DNA from: Gemmatimonadota bacterium
GTDB taxonomy: Bacteria > Gemmatimonadota > Gemmatimonadetes > Gemmatimonadales > Gemmatimonadaceae
Direction of reading: 5' to 3'
Assembly: GCA_028287225.1 (NCBI GenBank)
Contig: JAQBPZ010000033.1
Span: 1 to 18,751 of the forward strand
DNA: 18,751 nt
Shown here piece by piece: positions 1 to 6,447 of this stretch. The translations under genes and the position numbers were made by a program. How positions within the stretch are numbered: the first letter of the stretch is position 1; each line of letters opens with the position of its first letter. The notes beneath the pieces were generated by a model. It was given only the letters and a program-made list of their open reading frames with translations, made no database searches and was not told where the DNA came from.

Positions 1-941
1 TTCGGCAGGTCGGGCTTCGCGGCCTTCTCCAGGCTCTTCGTGTACGGCATCGGAACGTCGGCCTGGTGCACGCGCACCACGGGGGCGTCGAGGTGGTCGA
101 AGCACTCGCGCTGGATGTAGTCCACCACCTGCGCTCCAACGCCGCAGATCTCCCAGCCTTCCTCGAGCACCACGGCGCGGTTCGTCTTGGTGACGGACGC
201 CGCGATCGCCTCCACGTCCATGGGGCGGATGGTACGGAGGTCCACGACGTCCACCCGGATGCCTTCCTTCGCGAGCGCGTCAGCGGCCTGCATCGCCACG
301 AGCACCATCTTGCCGAACGTGATGATGGAGCAGTGGTCGCCCTCGCGCTTGAGCTCGGCCTTGCCGAGCGGGATCAGGTACTCCTCGTCGGGCACCTCGC
401 CCTTCGTGTTGTACAGCATCTCCCCCTCCAGCACGCACACCGGGTTGTCGTCGCGGATGGCGCTCTTGAGCAGCCCCTTCGCGTCGTACGGGGTGCCCGG
501 CGCCACCACCTTGAGTCCGGGAATGTGCGCGAGCCACGACTCCCACGCCTGCGAATGTTGCGCCCCGAGCTGCAGCGCGGCGCCGTTGGGACCGCGGAAC
601 ACCATCGGCATGTTGTACTGGCCGCCCGACATGGACAGCATCTTCGCCGCCGCGTTCACCACCTGGTCGATGGCGAGCAGCGCGAAGTTCCAGGTCATGA
701 ACTCGATGACCGGCCGCAGCCCCACCATCGCCGCCCCCACGCCCACGCCGGCGAAGCCGAGCTCGGTGATCGGCGTGTCGACGACGCGCATCTCGCCGAA
801 CTCCTGCAGGAATCCCTTGGACACCTTGTAGGCGCCGTTGTAGACGGCCACTTCCTCGCCCATCAGGAACACCCGGTCGTCGCGCCGCATCTCCTCGCGG
901 ATGGCGTCGCCGAGCGCATCTCTATACGTGATTATTGGCAT
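1..941 (-). CDS. pdhB: Pyruvate dehydrogenase E1 component, beta subunit (partial, C-terminus off the window)
   Basis: This is the beta half of the thiamine-diphosphate-dependent E1 enzyme, which decarboxylates pyruvate and passes the acetyl group to lipoylated E2. Translating the minus strand from ATG at 941 gives MPIITYRDALGDAIREEM followed by GEEVAVYNGAYKVSKG, DTPITELGFAGVGVGAA, EFMTWNFALLAIDQ and, late in the protein, VVDLRTIRPMD and EEGWEICGVGAQV. These are the usual transketolase pyrimidine-domain and C-terminal-domain signatures of E1 beta (PdhB/AcoB type). The frame stays open to base 1, giving about 313 residues. The family is usually 325-330 long, so only some 10-15 residues are missing. 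The start lies 8 bases after the pdhA stop with no clear Shine-Dalgarno sequence, suggesting translation coupled to pdhA. A branched-chain 2-oxoacid E1 beta is the main alternative. The neighbouring lipA and the alpha subunit favour pyruvate. E2 may follow beyond the left edge. Confidence 0.93.
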   Translation of the reverse strand, partial: MPIITYRDALGDAIREEMRRDDRVFLMGEEVAVYNGAYKVSKGFLQEFGEMRVVDTPITELGFAGVGVGAAMVGLRPVIEFMTWNFALLAIDQVVNAAAKMLSMSGGQYNMPMVFRGPNGAALQLGAQHSQAWESWLAHIPGLKVVAPGTPYDAKGLLKSAIRDDNPVCVLEGEMLYNTKGEVPDEEYLIPLGKAELKREGDHCSIITFGKMVLVAMQAADALAKEGIRVDVVDLRTIRPMDVEAIAASVTKTNRAVVLEEGWEICGVGAQVVDYIQRECFDHLDAPVVRVHQADVPMPYTKSLEKAAKPDLP

Positions 942-949
942 GAGTCGGC

Positions 950-1957
950 TCAGGTCGTGGTGTCGACGAGGACGTCTTCGTACAACGCCTCGATGGGAAG
1001 CTCGGGGCTCGCGTCGGCGAAGTCCCAGGCGTCCTGCACCGACGCCTTGATCTCCTCGTCCATCTGCTTCAGCTGCTCCTCGGTGATCTCGCCCTGCTCC
1101 TCCATGCGCGTGCGCAGGAGGGCGATCGGGTCGCGCTTCATGTACTCCTCCAGCTCCGCCTTCGTGCGGTAGGTGCCGCTCACCGCGTCGGACATCGAGT
1201 GCCCCATGAAGCGGTACGTGCGGATCTCCAGCAGCGTCGGGTGCTGCTCCTTGCGCGCGAGCTCGATGGCCTGGCCGACCGCCTCGCGCACGGCGAACAC
1301 GTCCTGCCCGTCGCACTGCTGGCGGTTCATGTTGTACGCGGCGCCGCGCTCGTAGATGTCGTGGATGGCCGACGCACGCTCGAGCGCGGTGCCCATGCCG
1401 TAGCGGTTGTTCTCGATGATGAACACGCAGGGCAGCTTCCAGAGCGCGGCCATGTTCAGCGCCTCGTGGAACGCGCCGGTGTTCACCACGGACTCGCCCA
1501 TGAAGCAGATGATGACCTGGTCGCCGCCGCGATACTTGATCGCGAAGCCGACGCCGGCGGCGATCGGCACGTGGCCACCGACGATGCCGTGGCCGCCCAG
1601 GAAGTTCAGGTTGCGGTCGAACATGTGCATCGACCCGCCCTTGCCCCGCGAGCAGCCGTCCTGCCGGCCGAACAGCTCGGCCATCACCGAGCGCGGCGTC
1701 ATCCCGCGCGCCAGCGCCTGCCCGTGGTCGCGATAGGTGGTGATGATGTAGTCGTCGGGACGCAGCAGGCTGATGCTGCCCGTGCTCACGGCTTCCTGCC
1801 CGATGTACAGGTGGCAGAACCCGCCGATCTTGCCCAGCGCATAGGCCTCGGCCGTGCGCTCCTCGAAGCGCCGCTGCAGCAGCATCGACTTGAGCAGCTC
1901 GAGATTGAGCGCGGGATCGGATTTGGTCTGGCTCTCGGACTTTTTCTTGGCAGCCAT
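950..1957 (-). CDS. pdhA: Pyruvate dehydrogenase E1 component, alpha subunit
   Basis: The 335-residue protein has typical E1-alpha length and forms the thiamine-diphosphate site with PdhB. After a Lys/Ser-rich N-terminus (residues 1-15), residues 46-60 carry GFCHLYIGQEAVSTG, 72-80 TTYRDHGQA, 103-112 SRGKGGSMHM and 120-130 the glycine-rich LGGHGIVGGHV. FHEALNMAALWKLP (163-176) and IENNRYGMGT (181-190) complete the cofactor region. YRFMGHSMSD, near residue 265, matches the regulatory/substrate loop. The cofactor motif that normally reads GDG (with the Mg-binding Asp) reads GES at residues 154-156, while the partner Asn pair at 183-184 is kept. The ATG at 1957 has no obvious Shine-Dalgarno sequence. 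It follows lipA by 139 bases and precedes pdhB by 8, so the three probably share a transcript. Pyruvate versus branched-chain 2-oxoacid specificity cannot be proved from sequence alone. Confidence 0.93.
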   Translation of the reverse strand: MAAKKKSESQTKSDPALNLELLKSMLLQRRFEERTAEAYALGKIGGFCHLYIGQEAVSTGSISLLRPDDYIITTYRDHGQALARGMTPRSVMAELFGRQDGCSRGKGGSMHMFDRNLNFLGGHGIVGGHVPIAAGVGFAIKYRGGDQVIICFMGESVVNTGAFHEALNMAALWKLPCVFIIENNRYGMGTALERASAIHDIYERGAAYNMNRQQCDGQDVFAVREAVGQAIELARKEQHPTLLEIRTYRFMGHSMSDAVSGTYRTKAELEEYMKRDPIALLRTRMEEQGEITEEQLKQMDEEIKASVQDAWDFADASPELPIEALYEDVLVDTTT

Positions 1958-1995
1958 TTGGCGTGGGGAGGATTCGTTCGGGAAGAAGGCAGCGA

Positions 1996-2023
1996 CGGTC
2001 AGCGGTCGGCGGTCGGCAATCGG
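1996..2023. repeat. Four 7-base tandem units between lipA and pdhA
   Basis: The units are CGGTCAG, CGGTCGG, CGGTCGG and CAATCGG, in direct tandem. They lie in the transcribed gap between lipA and pdhA. A related 8-base series that also ends in GCAATCGG lies in the lipA leader at 3013-3055, so the two are probably the same class of short intergenic repeat. Confidence 0.6.
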
Positions 2024-2044
2024 GACGGAGCGCGCGCGGGTCGG

Positions 2045-2076
2045 GGTCCGGCAGGCTGACCGCCGCCCACCGGACC
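2045..2076. other. Inverted repeat in the lipA-pdhA gap
   Basis: GGTCCGG (2045-2051) is matched by CCGGACC (2070-2076), giving a 7-base-pair stem with an 18-base loop, about 20 bases downstream of the lipA stop on the minus strand. No T-run follows on that strand, so it is not a convincing intrinsic terminator. It could attenuate transcription or stabilise the mRNA. Confidence 0.35.
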
Positions 2077-2096
2077 GCGGCGCGTCGCGGGCGCGC

Positions 2097-3005
2097 CTAC
2101 ACGCCCGCCGCCTGGACCTGCTCCCAGGCGTGATAGCTGGAGCGCACGAGGGGCCCGCTCTCCACGTGGCGGAAGCCGAGCGACATGCCGATCTCGTACA
2201 GGCGACGGAAATCGTCCGGCGTGACGTAGCGGTCCAGCGCCACGTGTCCGTCCGACGGGCGGAGGTACTGGCCGAGGGTCAGGATGTCGACGTCGACCTC
2301 GCGGAGGTGCCGCATCACCTGCACCACCTCCTCGTTCGTCTCGCCCATGCCGAGGATGATGCCCGTCTTGGTGGGGATGTGCGGGGCGAGGCGCTTGGAG
2401 GTGGTGAAGATGTTCATCACGCGCTCGTAGCGCCCCCCGGGCCGGCACTTCTTGTACAGCCGCGGCACCGTCTCGGTGTTGTGGTTGTAGATGTCCGGCT
2501 CCGCCTCCAGGACGGTGCGGATGGACTCTTCCTTCCCCTGGAAGTCCGGGACGAGCACCTCCACCGACGTCGACGGGCTGCGGAGCTTGATCTGGCGGAT
2601 GGTCTCCGCGAACGCCCACGCGCCGAAGTCCGGCAGGTCGTCGCGGTCCACCGAGGTGAGCACCACGTGCTGGAGCTTCATCACGCTGGCGGCCTCGGCG
2701 ACGCGCTCGGGCTCCGTGGGGTCGTACTTCGGCGGGCGTCCGTGGGCAACCGCGCAGTAGGCGCAGTTCCGCGTGCAGACGTTGCCGAGGATCATGAAGG
2801 TGGCGGTGCCGTGCTCCCAGCACTCGCCCACGTTGGGGCAGTGGGCTTCGGCACAGACCGTGTTCAGGTCCATGTCGGCCATCAACTGCTTGAGGCGCAG
2901 GTAGTTGGGGCCTCCCGGCGCCTTCACCTTGAGCCACGAGGGCTTCCGTTCGGGAAGCGCGGGCGCCTGGTGGCGGCCCATGATCTGGTAGAGAGGTTCG
3001 CCCAT
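2097..3005 (-). CDS. lipA: Lipoyl synthase
   Basis: LipA is a radical-SAM enzyme that inserts two sulfurs into protein-bound octanoyl groups to make the lipoyl cofactor of 2-oxoacid dehydrogenase E2 subunits and glycine-cleavage H protein. The 302-residue product has normal length. The auxiliary iron-sulfur cluster cysteines are C51, C56 and C62 in CAEAHCPNVGEC. The radical-SAM triad is C77, C81 and C84 in CTRNCAYC. HVVLTSVDRDDLPDFGA, VEVLVPDF, YNHNTETVPRLY and GMGETNEEV are all standard. The C-terminal RSSYHA supplies the serine that ligates the auxiliary cluster. Start ATG at 3005 gives the conserved length. It is the first gene of the probable lipA-pdhA-pdhB operon and has a good promoter about 120 bases upstream. 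No lipB or lipM is visible in the window. Confidence 0.97.
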   Translation of the reverse strand: MGEPLYQIMGRHQAPALPERKPSWLKVKAPGGPNYLRLKQLMADMDLNTVCAEAHCPNVGECWEHGTATFMILGNVCTRNCAYCAVAHGRPPKYDPTEPERVAEAASVMKLQHVVLTSVDRDDLPDFGAWAFAETIRQIKLRSPSTSVEVLVPDFQGKEESIRTVLEAEPDIYNHNTETVPRLYKKCRPGGRYERVMNIFTTSKRLAPHIPTKTGIILGMGETNEEVVQVMRHLREVDVDILTLGQYLRPSDGHVALDRYVTPDDFRRLYEIGMSLGFRHVESGPLVRSSYHAWEQVQAAGV

Positions 3006-3012
3006 GACTGCT

Positions 3013-3055
3013 GGTCTGACGGTCTGACGGTCGGACGGTCGACGACTGCAATCGG
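3013..3055. repeat. 8-base tandem repeat in the lipA leader
   Basis: GGTCTGAC (3013-3020) repeats exactly at 3021-3028, then as GGTCGGAC (3029-3036) and GGTCGACG (3037-3044). The series ends in ACTGCAATCGG. It lies between the predicted lipA transcription start and the ATG, so it would be transcribed. It resembles the 7-base series at 1996-2023, including the terminal GCAATCGG. Confidence 0.65.
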
Positions 3056-3073
3056 CGAGGGTCCAGCCAGGAG

Positions 3074-3094
3074 GCGGCCCGTGAGGCGGGCCGC
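3074..3094 (-). promoter_or_regulatory. Stable hairpin in the lipA 5' leader
   Basis: GCGGCCCG (3074-3081) and CGGGCCGC (3087-3094) form a perfect 8-base-pair, all-GC stem with a 5-base loop. In the lipA mRNA it would sit roughly 70 bases upstream of the start codon. No T-run follows, so it looks like a leader structure rather than a terminator. I do not recognise a known riboswitch. Confidence 0.45.
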
Positions 3095-3127
3095 GGGGAC
3101 GGCGGGCGCAACGTGTTGACGCTGCGG

Positions 3128-3156
3128 ATTATAGCGGGGGTGCACGGGGGGGTAAA
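3128..3156 (-). promoter_or_regulatory. Sigma-70-like promoter for lipA-pdhA-pdhB
   Basis: On the minus strand there is a perfect -10 box, TATAAT (3133 down to 3128), with TTTACC as the -35 box (3156 down to 3151; four of six consensus bases). The spacer is exactly 17 bases (3134-3150). This predicts a start near 3121 and a leader of about 115 bases before the lipA ATG. An imperfect palindrome, GCGCAACGTGTTGACGC (3106-3122), covers the predicted start and could be an operator. Confidence 0.75.
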
Positions 3157-3161
3157 GGCAT

Positions 3162-3193
3162 GGTAACCGGCACCAGCCGCCGTGATGGTTACC
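3162..3193. promoter_or_regulatory. Palindrome just upstream of the lipA promoter
   Basis: GGTAACC (3162-3168) and GGTTACC (3187-3193) are exact inverted 7-mers separated by 18 bases. The nearer arm begins 5 bases beyond the -35 box. The position suits a regulator-binding site. It could also be the base of an RNA hairpin ending thiO transcription. Sequence alone does not decide between these. Confidence 0.35.
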
Positions 3194-3265
3194 TCGGCAA
3201 GTTATACGCTCCACCCGGTGCGCCGGACCGGCGGGCGCTCGTCTGCGAGAGGATCGAGTCTCGGC

Positions 3266-4354
3266 TCAGCCCGCTGGCTCCGGCCGTTCCCGGCCCGCGA
3301 ACCGCTCCACCCTGAATGGATCGAGCGCGCCGGATGTCGCTCCAGCCATCTCCTCCGAGATCCGCTCCGCCGCCCACGGCCCGAAGAGGATTCCGTTGCG
3401 CGATCCGCCACAGGCGTACACGAGCGCGGGCCGATCCGGGTCGCGCCCCAGGATCGGCAGGCCGTCCGGGGTCACGGGCCGCAGCCCGGCCCAGTGGGCA
3501 ACGACCGGCACCCCGGCGAGGGCGGGAAGCATCCGCGCCGCAGCGGCCAGCAGCGCGGCCCGGCCCCCATCGGTCGGCGCCGCGCGAAAGCCATTCTCGG
3601 CGCTCGTGGCTCCGACGAGCACCGTTCCGCCGCGGGGAATGAGGTAGCCGTCAGGCCCGTGGATCACGTGTCCGGGTGCGGCGCCCGCAAGTCGCAGCAG
3701 CTCGCCGTGGACGGGGCGCACGGGCAGTGGGCGAGGCAGTCCGCTCGGCTGGCGCGCCCACGCCCCCGTGGCGATCACCAGATGGCGCCCCCCGACCCGC
3801 GCCCCGTCCCCCGTCGTCGCCCATGCCTCGCGCTCCCCGATCTCGACGGCGACCACGGCCGCGTGCAGCCGCCGAACGTGCGCCGATCGGGCGACCGCCT
3901 TCGTGAGCGCCTCCATCAGCACGCCCGCATCCACCGCCCCGTCTCCCGGGTGCAGCACCCCGACGAAGCCGGGGTGGAGCAGCGGCTCGAGGGCCAGCAA
4001 GGCGCGTTCGTCGAGCCAACGGGCGCCCGGACTCGCGCTCGCGCGCCGCGCCGCGTGCCCGGCGTCGTCCTGGTTAACCAGCTCGAGGATGCCACGCCGG
4101 TCCAGCGGCACGGTGATCTCCGTCACATCGTGGAGCGCCGCGAGGAAGGCGGGATAGCAGTCGCGCGCCGCGATGGCCCGCTCCCGGATTCCCGGCGCGA
4201 AGCCGATGCTCGGCGCCAGCATCCCGGCCGATGCGATCGACGCAGCCCCCGGGCGCGCCTCGTCGATGACGACGACGCGCCGGCCGCGTGACGCCAGGGC
4301 CAGGGAGATCGTGAGGCCTGCGATCCCCCCGCCCGCGACGACGACGTCGGGCAT
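3266..4354 (-). CDS. thiO: FAD-dependent glycine oxidase / amino-acid oxidase (ThiO type)
   Basis: This is a member of the DAO family of FAD oxidoreductases. ThiO oxidises glycine to iminoacetate for the thiazole moiety of thiamine. The N-terminal dinucleotide fold reads VVVAGGGIAGLTISLALASR, with VVVIDE ending the second strand. SAGMLAP near residue 45 and the late RPVTPDGLPILG plus GGSRNGILFGPWAAE are hallmarks of the ThiO subgroup. The frame also allows GTG at 4363, but ATG at 4354 is preceded by GGTGA at a suitable distance, giving 362 residues. No other thiazole genes (thiG, thiS) and no recognisable TPP riboswitch are nearby. A related D-amino-acid dehydrogenase or other DAO-family role is therefore possible. 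It reads in the same direction as lipA but is separated from it by 260 bases containing the lipA promoter. Confidence 0.8.
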   Translation of the reverse strand: MPDVVVAGGGIAGLTISLALASRGRRVVVIDEARPGAASIASAGMLAPSIGFAPGIRERAIAARDCYPAFLAALHDVTEITVPLDRRGILELVNQDDAGHAARRASASPGARWLDERALLALEPLLHPGFVGVLHPGDGAVDAGVLMEALTKAVARSAHVRRLHAAVVAVEIGEREAWATTGDGARVGGRHLVIATGAWARQPSGLPRPLPVRPVHGELLRLAGAAPGHVIHGPDGYLIPRGGTVLVGATSAENGFRAAPTDGGRAALLAAAARMLPALAGVPVVAHWAGLRPVTPDGLPILGRDPDRPALVYACGGSRNGILFGPWAAERISEEMAGATSGALDPFRVERFAGRERPEPAG

Positions 4355-4438
4355 GGGGTTCACCGTGGACGGCGGGTTGCTGAAACAGCCGCCACGGTGC
4401 GACCGTATGTTCCGTCAGACCCGCACGGGAGTTCGTCC

Positions 4439-4654
4439 ATGCTTCGTACCATCTTCATGATCGGCCTATTCGCCGTCGGCGGGCTGTTCCTGCTCAAGCT
4501 CCTCTTCGGCCTCTTCGCCGTGAGCTTCGCGCTCTTCGGCTGGCTTTTCCTCGTGGCCATCAAGGTCGCGATCGTCGGCGCGCTCGTCTACCTGGTGATC
4601 CGCATCTTCAGCCCCGCGACGGCGCGTCGCCTGCGCGACCGCTGGAGCGAGTAA
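4439..4654 (+). CDS. Small two-helix membrane protein, unknown function
   Basis: The product is 71 residues and almost wholly hydrophobic. One segment runs at about residues 5-35 (IFMIGLFAVGGLFLLKLLFG onward) and a second at about 37-58 (FLVAIKVAIVGALVYLVIRI). A short basic tail, SPATARRLRDRWSE, is probably cytoplasmic. I chose ATG at 4439 because GGGAG lies 7 bases upstream (4427-4431). An in-frame ATG at 4397 would add a polar 14-residue extension that does not resemble a membrane leader. It is transcribed divergently from thiO and converges on the deoxyhypusine-synthase-like gene, with a strong hairpin between them. I do not recognise the family. Its composition and strong ribosome-binding site make it a credible gene despite its size. 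Confidence 0.7.
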   Translation: MLRTIFMIGLFAVGGLFLLKLLFGLFAVSFALFGWLFLVAIKVAIVGALVYLVIRIFSPATARRLRDRWSE

Positions 4655-4658
4655 GGCC

Positions 4659-4718
4659 GGGCGCTCGCGGTCGCTGCGCGACCCGCCCGTCAAGCTCGCG
4701 GCAAAGCCGCGAGCGCCC
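4659..4718. terminator. Hairpin between converging genes, probably a bidirectional terminator
   Basis: GGGCGCTCGCGG (4659-4670) is exactly complementary to CCGCGAGCGCCC (4707-4718). A tighter alternative hairpin pairs GCTCGCGGC (4694-4702) with GCCGCGAGC (4706-4714) around the loop AAA. It fills the 66-base gap between the stop codons of the small membrane protein and the deoxyhypusine-synthase-like gene. There is no long T-run, as is common in very GC-rich genomes. Confidence 0.6.
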
Positions 4719-4720
4719 GA

Positions 4721-5692
4721 TCACTTCAGCTCTTCCACGATCGCCCAGGCCAGCATCGGCACCATGATCTCGTGGTGCCCCGTGATCTCGTAGCCCTTGC
4801 CGCTCTGGAGCGTGGGGCGCTGCACCACGTTCATCCGCGGGCGGTAGTGGCGCTGCATGTCGAGATCCACCGTCGTGAAGCCCTGCGGCTTTCCGTCGCC
4901 GAGGTTGCGCGCGATGGTGAGCGCCTTGAGGAAGACCTCGGGCATGATCACCGCGCTGCCCAGGTTCAGCACCACGCCGCCGTCGTCGATGCGAATCAGT
5001 GAGTGCGCGAGCCGCCGGAAGTCGCGGTGGCTGGTGTCGCCGATCGCCGCGCCGCTCGCCGCCGGATGCTGGTGGATGATCTCGGCGCCGAGCGCCGCAT
5101 GCACGGTGAGCGGGATGCCAAGGCGGTAGGCGGCCAGGAGGAGCGACAGCTCGGGGTTCGCGAGCGACGCAACGCCGTCCAGCGCGGCGCCGAGCGCCTC
5201 CCCCATTCCGATGCCCGCCTCCATGCCGCGGATGAACGCCTCGTTCATCTCGCGGCCCGTCTCCTCGGCCATGCCGAAGGTCCCGTCGCGCAGCCCCGCG
5301 GCCACGTCCTCGCTCGTCGCGCCGAAGCGCGCCACCTCGTAATCGTGGATCGCGGCGCTGCCGTTCATGGCGACGTGCGTCACGATGCCGCGGCGCATCA
5401 GGTCCACCAGCACCGGGGCGAGACCGGTCTTCACGATGTGGCCGCCGAGCATGATGACCACGCCCCGCCCGCGTCGCGCGGCCTCCGCCACGGCGCGCAC
5501 GACGTTCCGGAAGTCCCGCGCGACCAGCACGTCGGGGAGCGCCGCCAGGAACGCGCCGAACGAGTGGTCGCCGGCGGGGGGGTGCGCAAAGTCCTCCACA
5601 CGCACCTTGTTCGGACGGACCGCAACGGGGATGGTGCGGATCTTCGCGAGGTCCGCCTCGCCGGCCCGTGGGCGGTCGTCGGCCACGCTCAC
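4721..5692 (-). CDS. Deoxyhypusine-synthase-like protein, bacterial type, function unknown
   Basis: The 323-residue protein looks like the bacterial branch of the deoxyhypusine synthase fold. Visible segments are GVVIMLGGHIVKTGLAPVLV (77-96), THVAMNGSAAIHDYEVARFG (105-124), TSEDVAAGLRDGTFGMAEET (126-145), and a later GGVVLNLGSAVIMPEVFLKA. Archaeal and eukaryotic enzymes use NAD and spermidine to modify eIF5A, but I cannot find their catalytic-lysine motif here, and eIF5A is not a general bacterial factor. The substrate is therefore unknown. The frame is open further upstream to an ATG at 5800. I prefer GTG at 5692 because its GTGA overlaps the DUF3108 stop, matching the ATGA overlap one gene earlier, and because residues before it look non-conserved. 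It is the last gene of the glycosyltransferase-DUF3108 operon. The family call rests on motif memory, not a search. Confidence 0.55.
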   Translation of the reverse strand: MSVADDRPRAGEADLAKIRTIPVAVRPNKVRVEDFAHPPAGDHSFGAFLAALPDVLVARDFRNVVRAVAEAARRGRGVVIMLGGHIVKTGLAPVLVDLMRRGIVTHVAMNGSAAIHDYEVARFGATSEDVAAGLRDGTFGMAEETGREMNEAFIRGMEAGIGMGEALGAALDGVASLANPELSLLLAAYRLGIPLTVHAALGAEIIHQHPAASGAAIGDTSHRDFRRLAHSLIRIDDGGVVLNLGSAVIMPEVFLKALTIARNLGDGKPQGFTTVDLDMQRHYRPRMNVVQRPTLQSGKGYEITGHHEIMVPMLAWAIVEELK

Positions 5693-6447
5693 CGCCCCGC
5701 CGGCGCTGGGCGGCGTGAGCGCAGGTAGAGGTTGATGGAGCCGAACGAGAGCCCCGACTTCATCTGGAGCATGATCCGGGACGGGTCGTCGCTCAGCCAC
5801 ACTTCGGCGTGCCCGTTCTCCGAGAAGATGCCCTTGGTCTTGATCACGGGCTGGACGACGATCGCGTCGAAGTCGCCCGCGGGCACGCTCACGCGCTCCT
5901 TGCGGAGCACGTGGATCGTCACCGGGTTGCGATCGGGGCGGAAGTAGCGCTCGAAGGTGTAGGTCTCACCCACCACGAGGGGGATGGTGCGGATGAAGTA
6001 CAGGAACGAGCCGTCGTCCAGGGGGGCGTGCACGCTCTTCTGCAGCGTGTCGCCCTGCTCGATGAACTGCGCGCGCTCGGGGAACATCTCGAACACGCGC
6101 TCCACGTCGCGCCGTCCCTCGCTCAGGTTCTGCTGGAAGCGCAGCGAGTTGCCCGTGGTCCGGTCGATCCAGCTCTCGAACTGGTCGTTGACCCGGTAGA
6201 AGAAGTTGCCGGCGCGCACCTGGAAGACGGTGTGCCAGGTATCGTGGCCGCGGATGTTCTCCACCCCCACCACTTCCATGGAGCCCGAGCCGACCTTCAG
6301 CTTGCCGAACTTCACGTCGTAGTCGAGGCGCTCGCCCACGGCGTACGGCACCTTGAGCACGGGGCCCTGTGCCCGCGCGGGCAGCGCGGCGAGCGGAAGG
6401 ACCCCCAGGGCACAGACGAGCCGGCGGAGGATCCGGCCTCCCCTCAT
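5689..6447 (-). CDS. Exported DUF3108 family protein
   Basis: The product is 252 residues. It starts with a signal peptide: basic MRGGRILRRL, hydrophobic VCALGVLPLAALP, and a likely cleavage after ARA (about residue 26). The mature part resembles DUF3108 proteins, which are periplasmic beta-rich domains: PYAVGERLDYDVKFGKLKVG near the N-terminus, DTWHTVFQVRAGNFFYRVND with FESWID, then SFLYFIRTIPL, YFRPDRNPVTI and ERVSVPAGDFDAIVVQPVI, and finally AEVWLSDDPSRI. The start is set by the ATGA overlap with the glycosyltransferase stop. A longer frame to 6519 would bury the signal peptide behind an Arg-rich extension. The role is not established. Coupling to a glycosyltransferase hints at envelope glycan or lipid biology, which is inference only. 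Confidence 0.8.
   Translation of the reverse strand: MRGGRILRRLVCALGVLPLAALPARAQGPVLKVPYAVGERLDYDVKFGKLKVGSGSMEVVGVENIRGHDTWHTVFQVRAGNFFYRVNDQFESWIDRTTGNSLRFQQNLSEGRRDVERVFEMFPERAQFIEQGDTLQKSVHAPLDDGSFLYFIRTIPLVVGETYTFERYFRPDRNPVTIHVLRKERVSVPAGDFDAIVVQPVIKTKGIFSENGHAEVWLSDDPSRIMLQMKSGLSFGSINLYLRSRRPAPAGR

Noticed and set aside
1854..3119. An open plus-strand frame of about 420 codons across lipA
   Set aside because: It lies opposite an unmistakable lipoyl synthase, has no recognisable domain and has antisense-type composition.
3106..3265. Possible TPP riboswitch between thiO and lipA
   Set aside because: The region contains GC hairpins but no recognisable conserved thi-box core, and it lies downstream, not upstream, of thiO.
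5693..5800. Upstream ATG start (5800) for the deoxyhypusine-synthase-like gene
   Set aside because: It would overlap the DUF3108 gene by more than 100 bases and add a Pro-rich, unconserved-looking stretch. GTG at 5692 fits the 4-base overlap pattern of the operon.
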